From: Devosia yakushimensis
GTDB lineage: Bacteria; Pseudomonadota; Alphaproteobacteria; Rhizobiales; Devosiaceae
Assembly (NCBI RefSeq): GCF_030159855.1
Contig: NZ_BSNG01000001.1
Coordinates: 2,356,001 to 2,420,000, forward strand
Length of the DNA: 64,000 nucleotides
Direction of reading: 5' to 3'
The position numbers and the translations under genes are program-made. Positions within the stretch are counted from its first letter, which is position 1. The number at the start of each line of letters is the position of its first letter. Of this stretch, positions 17,726 through 26,449 are shown in pieces. The notes beneath the pieces were generated by a model. That model was not told the origin of the DNA. It saw nothing but the letters and a program-made list of their open reading frames with translations, and did not search any database.

Positions 17726-17875
17726 CCCTCATCCGCCCCTTCGGGGCACCTTCTCCCACGAGGGGAGAAGGAAGGCAGGGGGATCGCCCCAAACACTGAG
17801 CTCTCCCTCGCCCCTTGTGGGAGAGGGACAGATTTTCTGCGTTCAGCAGAAAATCAGGGTGAGGGGTTCTCTCCG
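17726..17875. repeat. Palindromic intergenic repeats, family C
   Basis: This fills the 178-base gap between cobL and cobM. A first hairpin at 17726-17772 is of the CCTTCTCCC...GGGGAGAAGG type. A second, at about 17800-17870, has a perfect 10-base stem GATTTTCTGC (17831-17840) and GCAGAAAATC (17846-17855). A relative of the first hairpin occurs at 41181-41230. It could weaken transcription from cobL into cobM. Confidence 0.8.
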
Positions 17876-17898
17876 CTTGCGCTGAACCAGGTGTCCCC

Positions 17899-18663
17899 AT
17901 GACCATCCACTTCATCGGCGCCGGTCCCGGCGCGGCTGATCTCATCACCGTGCGCGGCCGCGACTTGCTCGCGCGCTGCCCGGTCTGCCTCTATGCCGGC
18001 TCCATCGTGCCGCCCGAAATGCTGGCCTGGTGCGCCCCCGGCACGCGTCTCGTCGACACCGCCCCGCTCTCGCTTGATGAAATCGAAGCCGAATACAAAA
18101 CCGCCCACACTAATGGCCATGACGTCGCGCGCCTGCATTCCGGCGACCTGTCCATGTGGAGCGCCGTCGTCGAACAGATGCGCCGCCTCGACCGCCTCAA
18201 CATTCCCTATACGCTGACCCCTGGCGTTCCGGCATTCGCCGCCGCTGCCGCCGCGCTCGGCCGGGAGCTCACCATCCCTGCCGAGGCGCAAAGCCTGGTC
18301 CTCACCCGCATATCCGGCCGCGCCTCACCCATGCCGGCCGACGAAACTCTGGCAGCCTTCGGCGCCAGCGGCGCCACGCTCGCCATCCACCTGGCTATCC
18401 ATGCGCTGGATCGTGTCGTGGCCGAGCTGACCCCGCTTTACGGCAAGGATTGCCCTGTCGCCATTGTCGCGCATGCAAGCTGGCCCAATGAAAAGATCAT
18501 TACCGGCACGCTGGGCACAATCGAGGCTGCGTTCGCCGCCGATCCGGTCGAGCGCACGGCCATCATCTTTGTCGGGCGGACATTGGGTGTGGAGGGCTTC
18601 CGTGAAAGCGCGCTCTATGATGCCGATTATCAGCGCCGGTTTCGCGGGCGGGATGGGTTGTAA
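17899..18663 (+). CDS. cobM: Precorrin-4 C11-methyltransferase
   Basis: SAM-dependent methylase that converts precorrin-4 to precorrin-5, the substrate of CobF. It has 254 residues: MTIHFIGAGPGAADLITVRG at the N-terminus, YAGSIVPPEML, HSGDLSMWSAVVEQMRRL and TPGVPAFAAAAAALGREL, all typical of CobM/CbiF. It is last on the plus strand and separated from cobL by repeats, so it may rely on weak read-through or its own promoter. It converges with opgC across a family A element. Confidence 0.94.
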   Translation: MTIHFIGAGPGAADLITVRGRDLLARCPVCLYAGSIVPPEMLAWCAPGTRLVDTAPLSLDEIEAEYKTAHTNGHDVARLHSGDLSMWSAVVEQMRRLDRLNIPYTLTPGVPAFAAAAAALGRELTIPAEAQSLVLTRISGRASPMPADETLAAFGASGATLAIHLAIHALDRVVAELTPLYGKDCPVAIVAHASWPNEKIITGTLGTIEAAFAADPVERTAIIFVGRTLGVEGFRESALYDADYQRRFRGRDGL

Positions 18664-18680
18664 GCGGGGGATTGGGGCTC

Positions 18681-18806
18681 TCCGTACCCCCTCCTAACCT
18701 CCCCCTGATAGGGGGCGGGATCTCTCCACTCTTGGGAACTGGATCGAGTTCTAACCACAAGACGGTCCCTCCCCCTATCAGGGGGAGGTTAGGAGGGGGT
18801 ATCCCC
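18681..18806. repeat. Inverted-repeat element, family A, copy 3
   Basis: Arms at 18681-18716 and 18769-18806 with the shared CTCCACTCTTG ... TGGATCGAG ... loop in the same orientation as copies 1 and 2. It lies between the convergent ends of cobM and opgC and fills nearly the whole gap. Confidence 0.9.
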
Positions 18807-18820
18807 CAACAAAGACTCTC

Positions 18821-20044
18821 TCAAGCCGCCTTCGCCCGCGACACTTCCGCTGTCTTGGTCAGCACCCAGGCCAGACCCACCAGGAACAGCAGGCCGCCGC
18901 CAAGCAGCAGCCCGTCCCAGAGCGGATGGGCAGCCAATGGCGCCTTGACCACCTGCAAGACCATGCTGAGCACCGTACCCGCAGCGAATACGGCCAATCC
19001 CTGCCGACCCATCAGGCGGAACGGCGCCGCGAACCGGGATTGGGCAATCGTGCGCATCACCGGCAGATGCCCCAGCACATAGAACAGTGCCAGCGCATGC
19101 AGCAGCCGCGGCAGGCTGAGGAAGGTCTTGTCGAACCAGATCAGGTAGAAGGGCGCGCCCATGCTGCCCAGCCAGCCCATGGTGCCGTTCATCGCCTTGC
19201 CGATCGGGGGCACTTTCATCCAGATCAGGGTGAAGACCAGGACTGCCGCACCCAGACCGAACAAAGCCGGATGGTAGGGAATGAACCTTTTGCCCACTTT
19301 CATCGCCACGCCCGACAGCAGCCCGATGACAAAGAGCAACTGCCAGGAGAAGGGGTTGAAGAACCAGCCGCCTTCATTGGGGAAATTGGGGAAGTTGAGT
19401 CGGTAGTGCCCGGCCAGAACCCAGAGCGTCAGCGAGGCCACCGCCACCAGAATAGGCTGACGGAGACCCGCAAAGATCAGCAGGGGCGTCACCAGCAGCA
19501 ACGTCATATAGAGCGGCAGGATATTGAGATATCCCAGCTGATGGGTCAGCAGCGGAATGCCGACCATGGTGCCCAGCGGTTCGCGGAACAGCGGGCCGAT
19601 ATTGTTCTTGGCCAGCAATTCGCCCAGGCCCAGCCATTTGGCGGCCGCCGCGAAAATGGCCAGACTCAGCACGGTGATGGTGATGTGCACGAAATAAAGC
19701 TGGCGCGCCCGCGCCCAGACCTTGGCGATCCCGGCCCAGAGCGAGCCTGTGCGGAAGCGGTTGGAATAGGCCAGGCCCGAGGCCATGCCGGACATGAAGA
19801 CGAAGGCTTCGGCCGCATCGGAAAAGCCGAAATTGCGGCTGGTCAGCCCTTCATAGAACGTGCCCGGCACGTGGTTGATGAAGATCATCAGCAGGGCGAT
19901 GCCGCGGAACATGTCCAGCCGCTCGTCGCGCCCGGTCTGCGGCGCCGTGGCCTGGTCGCCCGCAATGGGCGCCCAGATCGCCCGCACCCAATTGGGCCCA
20001 AGGAGCCCGGCGGCGCGGAAGGGAACGGCTTCAGGCAGCGACAT
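18821..20044 (-). CDS. opgC: OpgC-type membrane acyltransferase family protein
   Basis: A 407-residue polytopic membrane protein with about ten hydrophobic helices. The N-terminal motif RDERLDMFRGIALLMIFINHVPG is typical of the OpgC family, which decorates osmoregulated periplasmic glucans with succinyl or similar charged groups. It overlaps the end of opgH by 14 bases and is last in the opgG-opgH-opgC direction, which supports the role. Which substituent it transfers cannot be told from sequence. Confidence 0.85.
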   Translation of the reverse strand: MSLPEAVPFRAAGLLGPNWVRAIWAPIAGDQATAPQTGRDERLDMFRGIALLMIFINHVPGTFYEGLTSRNFGFSDAAEAFVFMSGMASGLAYSNRFRTGSLWAGIAKVWARARQLYFVHITITVLSLAIFAAAAKWLGLGELLAKNNIGPLFREPLGTMVGIPLLTHQLGYLNILPLYMTLLLVTPLLIFAGLRQPILVAVASLTLWVLAGHYRLNFPNFPNEGGWFFNPFSWQLLFVIGLLSGVAMKVGKRFIPYHPALFGLGAAVLVFTLIWMKVPPIGKAMNGTMGWLGSMGAPFYLIWFDKTFLSLPRLLHALALFYVLGHLPVMRTIAQSRFAAPFRLMGRQGLAVFAAGTVLSMVLQVVKAPLAAHPLWDGLLLGGGLLFLVGLAWVLTKTAEVSRAKAA

Positions 20045-21791
20045 GTTCGGCCGACCTGGCGACCACGATGTCGCTCGGATTACCCTGGATGGTCCAGCTC
20101 GCCATGATGGCCTGGTGTTCAGCCATGACCGGCGTCGGCGCTATTTCGCTATCGGTGCGGAAATAGAGCGGCCGCTTGGCGTGCGATGGGTGCGAGCTCA
20201 TCGAGATCAGCACCGGCGCAAAGATGGCCGGCAGGGCGGCGGGAGCCAGCCACAAAGCCACCGATGGCGCAAAGATCGCCGTGGAGCCCAGCGCCACAGC
20301 GCCGGTCAGCACGATCCACCAGCTGGCCTGGAAGGCGTCCTGAATGCTGATCCAGTTCTGCCCGCGGCGCGTCGGCGGCCAGCCGCCATCGAGCCCCAGC
20401 AGCACCTGCATCACCGCCCGGCTCTGCAGCATCAGCATGACCGGTGCCAGCACGGTTGAAAACGCGATCTCGGTGATGATCGAAAGCAGCACGACATGGG
20501 TGCCGCCAAAGCGGGCATTGCGGCCATCGATGGCGCCCCGCACCAGGATCATCAGCTTGGGCGCGACGAGCACCGCCGCCACGGCCAGCCCCAGCGCCCA
20601 GATCGGCACGGGATGCTCGGCATCGAACCCGGCAAAGGCCGCGCTCTGGTCGGGGAACAGCGCCGCCATGACGCTGGTAAACAGCAGCAGCAGCCACAGG
20701 GGCGAAGCCATATAGGCCATGATGCCCTGAACGAAGGTGAACCGGCTCCAGAATTTGAGGCCCGGCGCCGCGATCAGCCGACGATGCTGCAAATTGCCCT
20801 GGCACCAGCGACGGTCGCGCTTGGCATATTCGATCAGGTTTTCCGGCCCTTCTTCAAAGGACCCACCCAGTTCTGGATCGACCTTGACGGTCCAGCCGGC
20901 GCGCGACAGCAGCGCGGCCTCGACATAGTCGTGGCTCAGGATATGGCCGCCATAAGGGGGCTTGCCCGACAGCACGGGCAGCCCGCAGGACGCTGCGAAA
21001 GCCGAGACGCGCACAATGGCATTGTGCCCCCAATAGGGGCCTTCATTGCCCTGCATCAGCGAAGCGCCGCGAGCAAAGGTGGGCGACAGATAGCAGGCGG
21101 AAAACTGCATGGAGCGGCCGAATACCGTCGCCGCATTGATCACCTGCGGCACGGTCTGCAACAAGCCGAGATTGGCGTCCTCGTCCATGCGGCGTGCCAT
21201 TTCGCCAATGGTGTCGCCTTCCATCAGGCTGTCCGCATCCAGGATCAGCGCATAATCATAGGCGCCGCCCGAGCGGGCGATGAAATCTTCGATATTGCCG
21301 GCCTTGCGGCCGGTATTCTTTTCGCGGCGGCGGTAAAAGATGCGGCCTGTGCTCATCGGCTCACGCAGCAGCTGCTCGAACCACACCACTTCCTGGGCCG
21401 CCGTTTCGAGTACGGTCGTGTCCGAAAGCACCGCGATATGGAACCGGTCGGCGATGTCCAGCGCCACCAGGCTCCGGTTCATCGCGGCGATGCGCGAAAA
21501 TGTCGCGACGGGGTCCTCGTTATAGATCGGCACGAGAATGGCGGTCAGCCCCTCGGGCTTGGCCTTGGGATCAAATGCCGGCAGGCGCGCCGGAACACAC
21601 ACGCCCAGCACGGCGGCCGCCGCGCCCCACACCAGCCAGAAGCTGGTGAAGGTGACGAGGATGGCGCGCACGACGTCGAGCGTCGTCAGGCCCCCTTCTC
21701 CGGTAAAGCGGAGAAAGAGGTATCCCCCGGCTGCGCTGAGCGCGACGGCTACAAGCAGCGTCAGGGACCGTATCAAGTTCGGCCGGGTCAT
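20031..21791 (-). CDS. opgH: Periplasmic glucan glucosyltransferase OpgH
   Basis: Inner-membrane family 2 glycosyltransferase that polymerises the glucan backbone from UDP-glucose. It has 586 residues, shorter than the E. coli protein (about 850), mainly because the long cytoplasmic N-terminus is missing. The catalytic domain shows PIYNEDP, DADS at 185-188 and the RRWCQGN motif around residue 329, followed by several C-terminal helices. ATG 21791 is used; a TTG three codons earlier is immediately preceded by a stop. Upstream in the same frame lies a 45-codon ORF (21834-21971). Confidence 0.91.
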   Translation of the reverse strand: MTRPNLIRSLTLLVAVALSAAGGYLFLRFTGEGGLTTLDVVRAILVTFTSFWLVWGAAAAVLGVCVPARLPAFDPKAKPEGLTAILVPIYNEDPVATFSRIAAMNRSLVALDIADRFHIAVLSDTTVLETAAQEVVWFEQLLREPMSTGRIFYRRREKNTGRKAGNIEDFIARSGGAYDYALILDADSLMEGDTIGEMARRMDEDANLGLLQTVPQVINAATVFGRSMQFSACYLSPTFARGASLMQGNEGPYWGHNAIVRVSAFAASCGLPVLSGKPPYGGHILSHDYVEAALLSRAGWTVKVDPELGGSFEEGPENLIEYAKRDRRWCQGNLQHRRLIAAPGLKFWSRFTFVQGIMAYMASPLWLLLLFTSVMAALFPDQSAAFAGFDAEHPVPIWALGLAVAAVLVAPKLMILVRGAIDGRNARFGGTHVVLLSIITEIAFSTVLAPVMLMLQSRAVMQVLLGLDGGWPPTRRGQNWISIQDAFQASWWIVLTGAVALGSTAIFAPSVALWLAPAALPAIFAPVLISMSSHPSHAKRPLYFRTDSEIAPTPVMAEHQAIMASWTIQGNPSDIVVARSAEHVAA

Positions 21792-21833
21792 TGGTCTCAA
21801 TCAGTAAGAATTGCAGACAAACGGGCTGGCGCG

Positions 21834-21971
21834 TCAGCGCCAGGACAAGACCAGAAAGGCGTCACGCAGGACGTCCATGATGGACTTCTGCCGCTCAAGC
21901 CGCTGCTTGGGCATTGCGAGGGGTGCATCGGGTAGGGCGATGGCATAGGGGAAGTCGCTAGAGTGCTTCAT
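21834..21971 (-). CDS. Small ORF between opgG/D and opgH
   Basis: A 45-residue ORF (begins MKHSSDFPYAIALPDAPLAM, ends VLSWR) whose ATG overlaps the opgG/D stop as ATGA. It ends 42 bases before the opgH start, in the same reading frame as opgH. The ALPDAPLAMPKQ stretch recalls the short LP..MP segment near the N-terminus of longer OpgH proteins, so it could be a detached OpgH N-terminal piece, a translational coupler or chance. Two in-frame stops separate it from opgH. I do not recognise it as a known family. Confidence 0.5.
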   Translation of the reverse strand: MKHSSDFPYAIALPDAPLAMPKQRLERQKSIMDVLRDAFLVLSWR

Positions 21972-23569
21972 GCCGTGGGTCTCCACTGATAGAGCCAGGT
22001 TTCAGTAAGTTGACGGCCTAGCCCCACCAGATAGGCCCTCAGTTCCAATGGCGTGCCGTCGGTCTCCACATCGAAGACCAGACGCCAGGCACCATTGGCA
22101 TCAATGCGCGAGAGCGCAGTATGTTGCGCTACGCCACCCGCGACCGTTGCCACCACATCTGGCGGCGTTTCAGCTGAAAGGCCCGACAATTCACCGCCGA
22201 CAAAGTCGACGACGAATTTGCGCAGGTTGGCGGCGTTCTCCACCCCGGATACACCACCCTGCCCTGCACGCGTCTCGGCCACATAAGCCAAACTGGAATT
22301 CTTGTCGGGATTAAGGTCACCCCAGACAAGACGATAACCAAATTCCCGTTCATCCCCTGCTTTTACAGGGGCTTCGGGCACCCAAAAGGCGCCGATATTG
22401 TCATCCGCTTCGAAGCGGGCGGGAATTTCGATCAACCGCACATGGCCCTGCCCCCAATTATTGGTGGGCTCCACGCGCAGCGAAGGGCGGCGCTCGTAAT
22501 GGGCGCCGGCATCCTGATAGGTTTCAAAGTCCCGGCCGCGCTGATAGAGGCCATAGGCCTTGGGATTGCTCTCCCAGAGATAGGAATTGCCCAGCGTCGT
22601 CGCGTTGTTGAGCGCACGCCACATGATTTCCCCGGTCTCCCGCTCGATCAGCAGGCCATTGGTGTCATGCACCTGGGGCCGGTAATCGTCGAAGCTGCCG
22701 CGATTGGCATCGCCGAACAGGAACATCGAGGTCAGCGGGGCCACGCCCAATTCCTTGATGTCGCTGCGGAAATTGAGGCGCGCCGTGACTTCCATGATGG
22801 TTTCCTGCTGCTCGCCATGGGGCGGCGAGATCACGAAACGATAGGCGCCCGTCACGCTGGGGCCTTCCATGGCGGCGTAAAGCGTCATCGGCACGTCGGC
22901 CGAGGCGGGTTTCTCGACGTAAAATTCTGAAAAGCGCGGGAACTCTTCGGGCACATCGAGCCAGGAATTGAGCACGATGCCACGGGCGCTCTGCCCATAG
23001 ACATTGTTGCGGCCGAGCGCGCGGAAATAGCTGGCGCCCAGGAATGTCGCGAGCTCGTCATACTTGTCGGCGATATTGAGCGGATAGTTGAGCCGAATGC
23101 CTGCGACACCGGGGAACTCGCCCACGGTGGCCACGCGGGCTTCGGTTTCGGCGTCATGATAATCGAAATCGGCTGCCGTGAAGGTCACGAGCTTGGCCTG
23201 TCCGTCAACCAGTTCGTAGAGCTTTACCGGCTCCTTGAACAACCAGCCCATATGGAAGGCCTGCACCTGATAGCCCAGCTTATCTGCGGCCCACACGCCG
23301 TGGTCGGGCCGGAACTGGATGCGCATATGGGCGTCATAGTCGAGCCCCTTCAGCCCTTCGGGCAATTCGTAGGTCACTGCCTTATAGGGCGTTGCCGCCT
23401 GATCCTTCATGCGGGCGCTGAAGGAGTCGAAATCGAAAGCGAATTCGTCCGGCAATTCAGCCTGCGCGAAGGATTTCGTGCTGAGTGCCGTGGTCGACAA
23501 CAGGGCGAGCGCGCCGATCCCGAAGAGGACGTCGCGGCGATTCGGCAAGCTATTGGTGTGACGCTTCAA
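21968..23569 (-). CDS. opgD: Periplasmic glucan biosynthesis protein, OpgG/OpgD family, with Tat-type signal
   Basis: A 533-residue MdoG-domain protein that acts on the glucan backbone in the periplasm. The N-terminus has a twin-arginine signal (NRRDVLFGIGALALLS, cleavage near SFAQA), which is the hallmark of OpgD rather than Sec-exported OpgG, though the two are homologous. The beta-sandwich body includes HMGWLFKEPVKLYELVDG and GQGHVRLIEIP. The only possible start is a TTG at 23569, because a stop lies three codons upstream and there is no ATG before residue 54. It is first in the glucan operon. Confidence 0.86.
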   Translation of the reverse strand: MKRHTNSLPNRRDVLFGIGALALLSTTALSTKSFAQAELPDEFAFDFDSFSARMKDQAATPYKAVTYELPEGLKGLDYDAHMRIQFRPDHGVWAADKLGYQVQAFHMGWLFKEPVKLYELVDGQAKLVTFTAADFDYHDAETEARVATVGEFPGVAGIRLNYPLNIADKYDELATFLGASYFRALGRNNVYGQSARGIVLNSWLDVPEEFPRFSEFYVEKPASADVPMTLYAAMEGPSVTGAYRFVISPPHGEQQETIMEVTARLNFRSDIKELGVAPLTSMFLFGDANRGSFDDYRPQVHDTNGLLIERETGEIMWRALNNATTLGNSYLWESNPKAYGLYQRGRDFETYQDAGAHYERRPSLRVEPTNNWGQGHVRLIEIPARFEADDNIGAFWVPEAPVKAGDEREFGYRLVWGDLNPDKNSSLAYVAETRAGQGGVSGVENAANLRKFVVDFVGGELSGLSAETPPDVVATVAGGVAQHTALSRIDANGAWRLVFDVETDGTPLELRAYLVGLGRQLTETWLYQWRPTA

Positions 23570-24095
23570 AAAAGACTACCCGTTCGGTGTTGTATTCGCA
23601 TGGTTTCCGGCTAATTTCGAACGCCGGATAGACGGAAAAGTTGACGCATAGGCGCCATGCAATGAGAGCATGGCTCCCGGCTGCACGCGTGAACCGTTAA
23701 CGATCCGTTGACGGCCATTGCCGCTCGCGTTCTCGTGATATCAGTAATGTTTGGGGCAGGTTTAGGGCAGTGCCGCCGCGTAGCCGCCAGCCGCCAGGTG
23801 CATAGGTGCGCTATCGCCCGGAGTCATGGGCGTTTTGGCCATTGATATTTCTTTAATATTTGGCTTTGGCAGCCCAATTCGGCGGCCAATTTCCCTGCCA
23901 CGCCACCGCTCCAACATATGCCGGGACCTCTGTTTCGATGGGTGAGCAGATCAGGCAGCCTCACATACGCAGCGTATTTTATTTGACATACGCCGCGTAT
24001 GCACTACCTACGCATACGCGGCGTATCTGAGCTTACGCCGTTGCGAGGCTCCGTCGGCTGTCCGGCGGGCAAGAAAAAATAGAAAGGTCCTAGAC
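23570..24095. other. Gene-free stretch between opgD and ridA
   Basis: 526 bases without a credible gene. From 23640 to 23950 it is mixed-composition sequence with no repeat I can recognise. The last 130 bases hold the operator cluster at 23965-24026 and the ribosome site GAAAGG before ridA. Promoters for the two divergent genes must both lie here. Confidence 0.7.
23965..24026. promoter_or_regulatory. Cluster of three ATACGCNGCGTAT operators
   Basis: Three perfect copies of the 13-base dyad ATACGCNGCGTAT lie at 23965-23977, 23988-24000 and 24014-24026, with central bases A, C and G. Centres are 23 and 26 bases apart, near two helical turns. A consensus -35 TTGACA (23983-23988) abuts the middle copy. 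The arrangement suggests strong cooperative repression of ridA. The dyad type is common among TetR-family operators, but no TetR gene is in the window. Confidence 0.87.
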
Positions 24096-24494
24096 ATGAC
24101 CCAGCGCACCGCCATCTTCCCGGCAAAGCGCCACGCGCTTTACGAGGCTCACGGCTATTCCGCAGCGATCCGTTCAGGCGATCTTCTGTTTGTTTCGGGC
24201 CAGGTGGGCAGCCGTGAAGACGGTACCCCGGAACCCGATTTCGCCGCCCAGGTCCGGCTTGCCTTCGCCAACCTCGAGGCCACGTTGGCCGCGGCGGGCT
24301 GCACCTTCGACGATATCGTGGACGTAACCACCTTTCACACCGATCCGGAAACCCAGTTCGAGACCATCACGGCGATCAAAAACGAGATATTTGCGCAGAC
24401 GCCCTACCCGAACTGGACTGCGCTTGGCGTCAACTGGCTGGCCGGGTTTGACTTTGAAATCAAGGTCATTGCCCGCATTCCCAGCAAGGCTTGA
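24096..24494 (+). CDS. RidA (YjgF/YER057c/UK114) family protein
   Basis: A 132-residue protein of the RidA superfamily, which includes enamine/imine deaminases that clear reactive 2-aminoacrylate. The region SGDLLFVSGQVG, the FANLEATLAAAGCTFDDIVDVTTF segment and the C-terminal FEIKVIARIP are characteristic. The canonical RidA arginine (in an IAR..C motif) is not clearly present, so it may belong to a subfamily with another substrate. It is a single-gene unit behind the three-operator promoter and convergent with the ABC exporter. Confidence 0.87.
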   Translation: MTQRTAIFPAKRHALYEAHGYSAAIRSGDLLFVSGQVGSREDGTPEPDFAAQVRLAFANLEATLAAAGCTFDDIVDVTTFHTDPETQFETITAIKNEIFAQTPYPNWTALGVNWLAGFDFEIKVIARIPSKA

Positions 24495-24524
24495 ACTGAC
24501 CTAACTACGTCGATGCAAACGACA

Positions 24525-24648
24525 TCGGAGTACCCCCTCCTAGCCTCCCCCTGATAGGGGAGGGATAGTCTGGTGGTAAAACTCGATCCAGCCCCAAGAG
24601 TGGAGAGATCCCTCCCCCTATCAGGGGAGGCTAGGAGGGGGTACTCCA
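24525..24648. repeat. Inverted-repeat element, family A, copy 4, loop inverted
   Basis: Same arms as the other copies, but the loop reads as the reverse complement: the CCAAGAGTGGAGAGAT segment is on the right here, where copies 1-3 have CTCCACTCTTG on the left. The unit therefore occurs in both orientations. It sits between the convergent ends of the ridA-type gene and the ABC exporter. Confidence 0.9.
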
Positions 24649-24695
24649 ATCCCGCCGTCCCACAATCCTCCGGGACGGCATCACGGCCCGGCCTC

Positions 24696-26423
24696 TTATT
24701 CCGTCGGCAGAAACCCGAACTGCGCATTGTGCAGCCGCGCATAGGCGCCCTGCCGCTCGAGAAGTTCCTTATGCCCGCCCTGCTCGACAATGCCGGTCTC
24801 GTCCATCACCACGATCCGATCGGCATGCTGGATCGTTGCCAGGCGGTGCGCGATCACCAGCGTTGTGCGTCCCTTGGACAATTCGGCCAGGGATTGCTGG
24901 ATCGCCACTTCCGTTGCCGTATCTAGGGCGGAGGTCGCCTCATCCAGAATCAGAATCGGCGGGTTCTTGAGGAAAATCCGTGCGATGGCGACACGCTGCT
25001 TCTGGCCGCCCGAAAGCTTGACGCCGCGCTCACCGACCACCGTATCGAGCCCATCGGAGAGCTTTTCGATCACCTTGTCGAAGCGGGCATTGCGGGCCGC
25101 CGCCATGATCGCCTCGTCCGAGGCCCCCAATTGCCCATAGGCGATGTTCTCGCGGATCGTGCCGCCAAAGAGGAACACGTCCTGCTGCACGATGCCGATC
25201 TGGCTGCGCAGCGATGCCTGCGTCATATCGCGGATATCGGTGCCATCGATGCTGATCGAGCCGCTGTCCAGCTCATAGAAGCGTGGCAGGAGCGAACAAA
25301 GCGTCGTCTTTCCCGCGCCGGAAGGGCCGACCACGGCGACGGTTTCGCCCGCCTTGATCGTGAGGTTGAGCCCGCTGAGCACCATGCGGCCTTCCTCATA
25401 GGAAAATCCGGCATCGGCAAAGACAATATCGCCCTTCAAATGACGCACGGTCTTGGCATTGGGCCGGTCGGCAATATCGGGTTCGGTGTCGATGAGCGTC
25501 GTGAAGCGGCGGAAGCCGGCAATGCCCTTGGGATAGCTTTCCAACACGCCGGTGATCTTGTCGACCGGGCGCATGAACACATTGACCAGCAGCAGGAAGC
25601 TGACAAAGCCGCCATTGCTCAAATCACCTTGCACCACGAGCCAGGCGCCGACCAGCATGACGACAAGCTGCACCAGCCGCGTGCTGAGATAGGTGATGGT
25701 GATGCTGGCCGTCATGTAGGCATAGGCCTGCAATTTGGTCTTGCGGTAGTTGTTGTTGTTGCCAGCGAAGAGATTGGCCTCGTGCGGTTCATTGGCGAAG
25801 GCCTTGACCACGCGAATACCGCCAATCGAGTCCTCGATGCGGGTATTGAATTCGCCGACCTGCCGGAACAACGTCCGCCAGTTCTGGGTCATCTTGGCGC
25901 CATAACGGCTTACCAGCCAGGTCATGACCGGCACGATCAGCGTCGTGATCAGCGCCAGCTTCCAGTTGACCGTGAACATCAGGGCGAAGGCGCCAATGAA
26001 GGTCATGACGGCGATAAATACGTCTTCCGGGCCGTGATGGGCCACCTCGCCCACATCTTCGAGGTCCTTGGTCACATGCGTGATCAGGTGGCCGGTCTTG
26101 TTGTTGTCGAAGAAGCGGAAGCTGAGCTTTTGCAGGTGGTCGAACACCTGGCGGCGCATATCGGTTTCGATGCTGATTCCAAGCATATGGCCGAAATAAT
26201 TGACCACGCCCATGAGCACGGCATTGAAAACATAGATGGCCAGCAGCGCGGCCCCGGCAATCAGGATGAAGCCGAATTCGGAGCGGGGCAGCAATTGGTC
26301 GATGAAATAGGCCACCGCCATGGGGAAGGCCAGTTCGAGCAGGCCGGCGACGATGGCGCAGCCGAAATCCAGTGCGAACAACCCCTTATAGGGGGCATAG
26401 TAGGAGAAAAAGCGAGCCAGCAT
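24696..26423 (-). CDS. ABC exporter, fused permease-ATPase (MsbA-like)
   Basis: A 575-residue half-transporter expected to homodimerise. The N-terminal six-helix exporter domain (about 1-310) is followed by the ATPase with Walker A GPSGAGKTT, the Q-loop region QDVFLFGGTIREN, signature LSGGQKQR and Walker B ILILDEATSALD. All catalytic residues look intact. The family exports lipids, drugs or peptides; the substrate cannot be assigned here. It lies 26 bases from a small protein gene on the same strand. Confidence 0.9.
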   Translation of the reverse strand: MLARFFSYYAPYKGLFALDFGCAIVAGLLELAFPMAVAYFIDQLLPRSEFGFILIAGAALLAIYVFNAVLMGVVNYFGHMLGISIETDMRRQVFDHLQKLSFRFFDNNKTGHLITHVTKDLEDVGEVAHHGPEDVFIAVMTFIGAFALMFTVNWKLALITTLIVPVMTWLVSRYGAKMTQNWRTLFRQVGEFNTRIEDSIGGIRVVKAFANEPHEANLFAGNNNNYRKTKLQAYAYMTASITITYLSTRLVQLVVMLVGAWLVVQGDLSNGGFVSFLLLVNVFMRPVDKITGVLESYPKGIAGFRRFTTLIDTEPDIADRPNAKTVRHLKGDIVFADAGFSYEEGRMVLSGLNLTIKAGETVAVVGPSGAGKTTLCSLLPRFYELDSGSISIDGTDIRDMTQASLRSQIGIVQQDVFLFGGTIRENIAYGQLGASDEAIMAAARNARFDKVIEKLSDGLDTVVGERGVKLSGGQKQRVAIARIFLKNPPILILDEATSALDTATEVAIQQSLAELSKGRTTLVIAHRLATIQHADRIVVMDETGIVEQGGHKELLERQGAYARLHNAQFGFLPTE

Positions 26424-26449
26424 AGATCAGTTCAATTCAGTCCGGCGGT

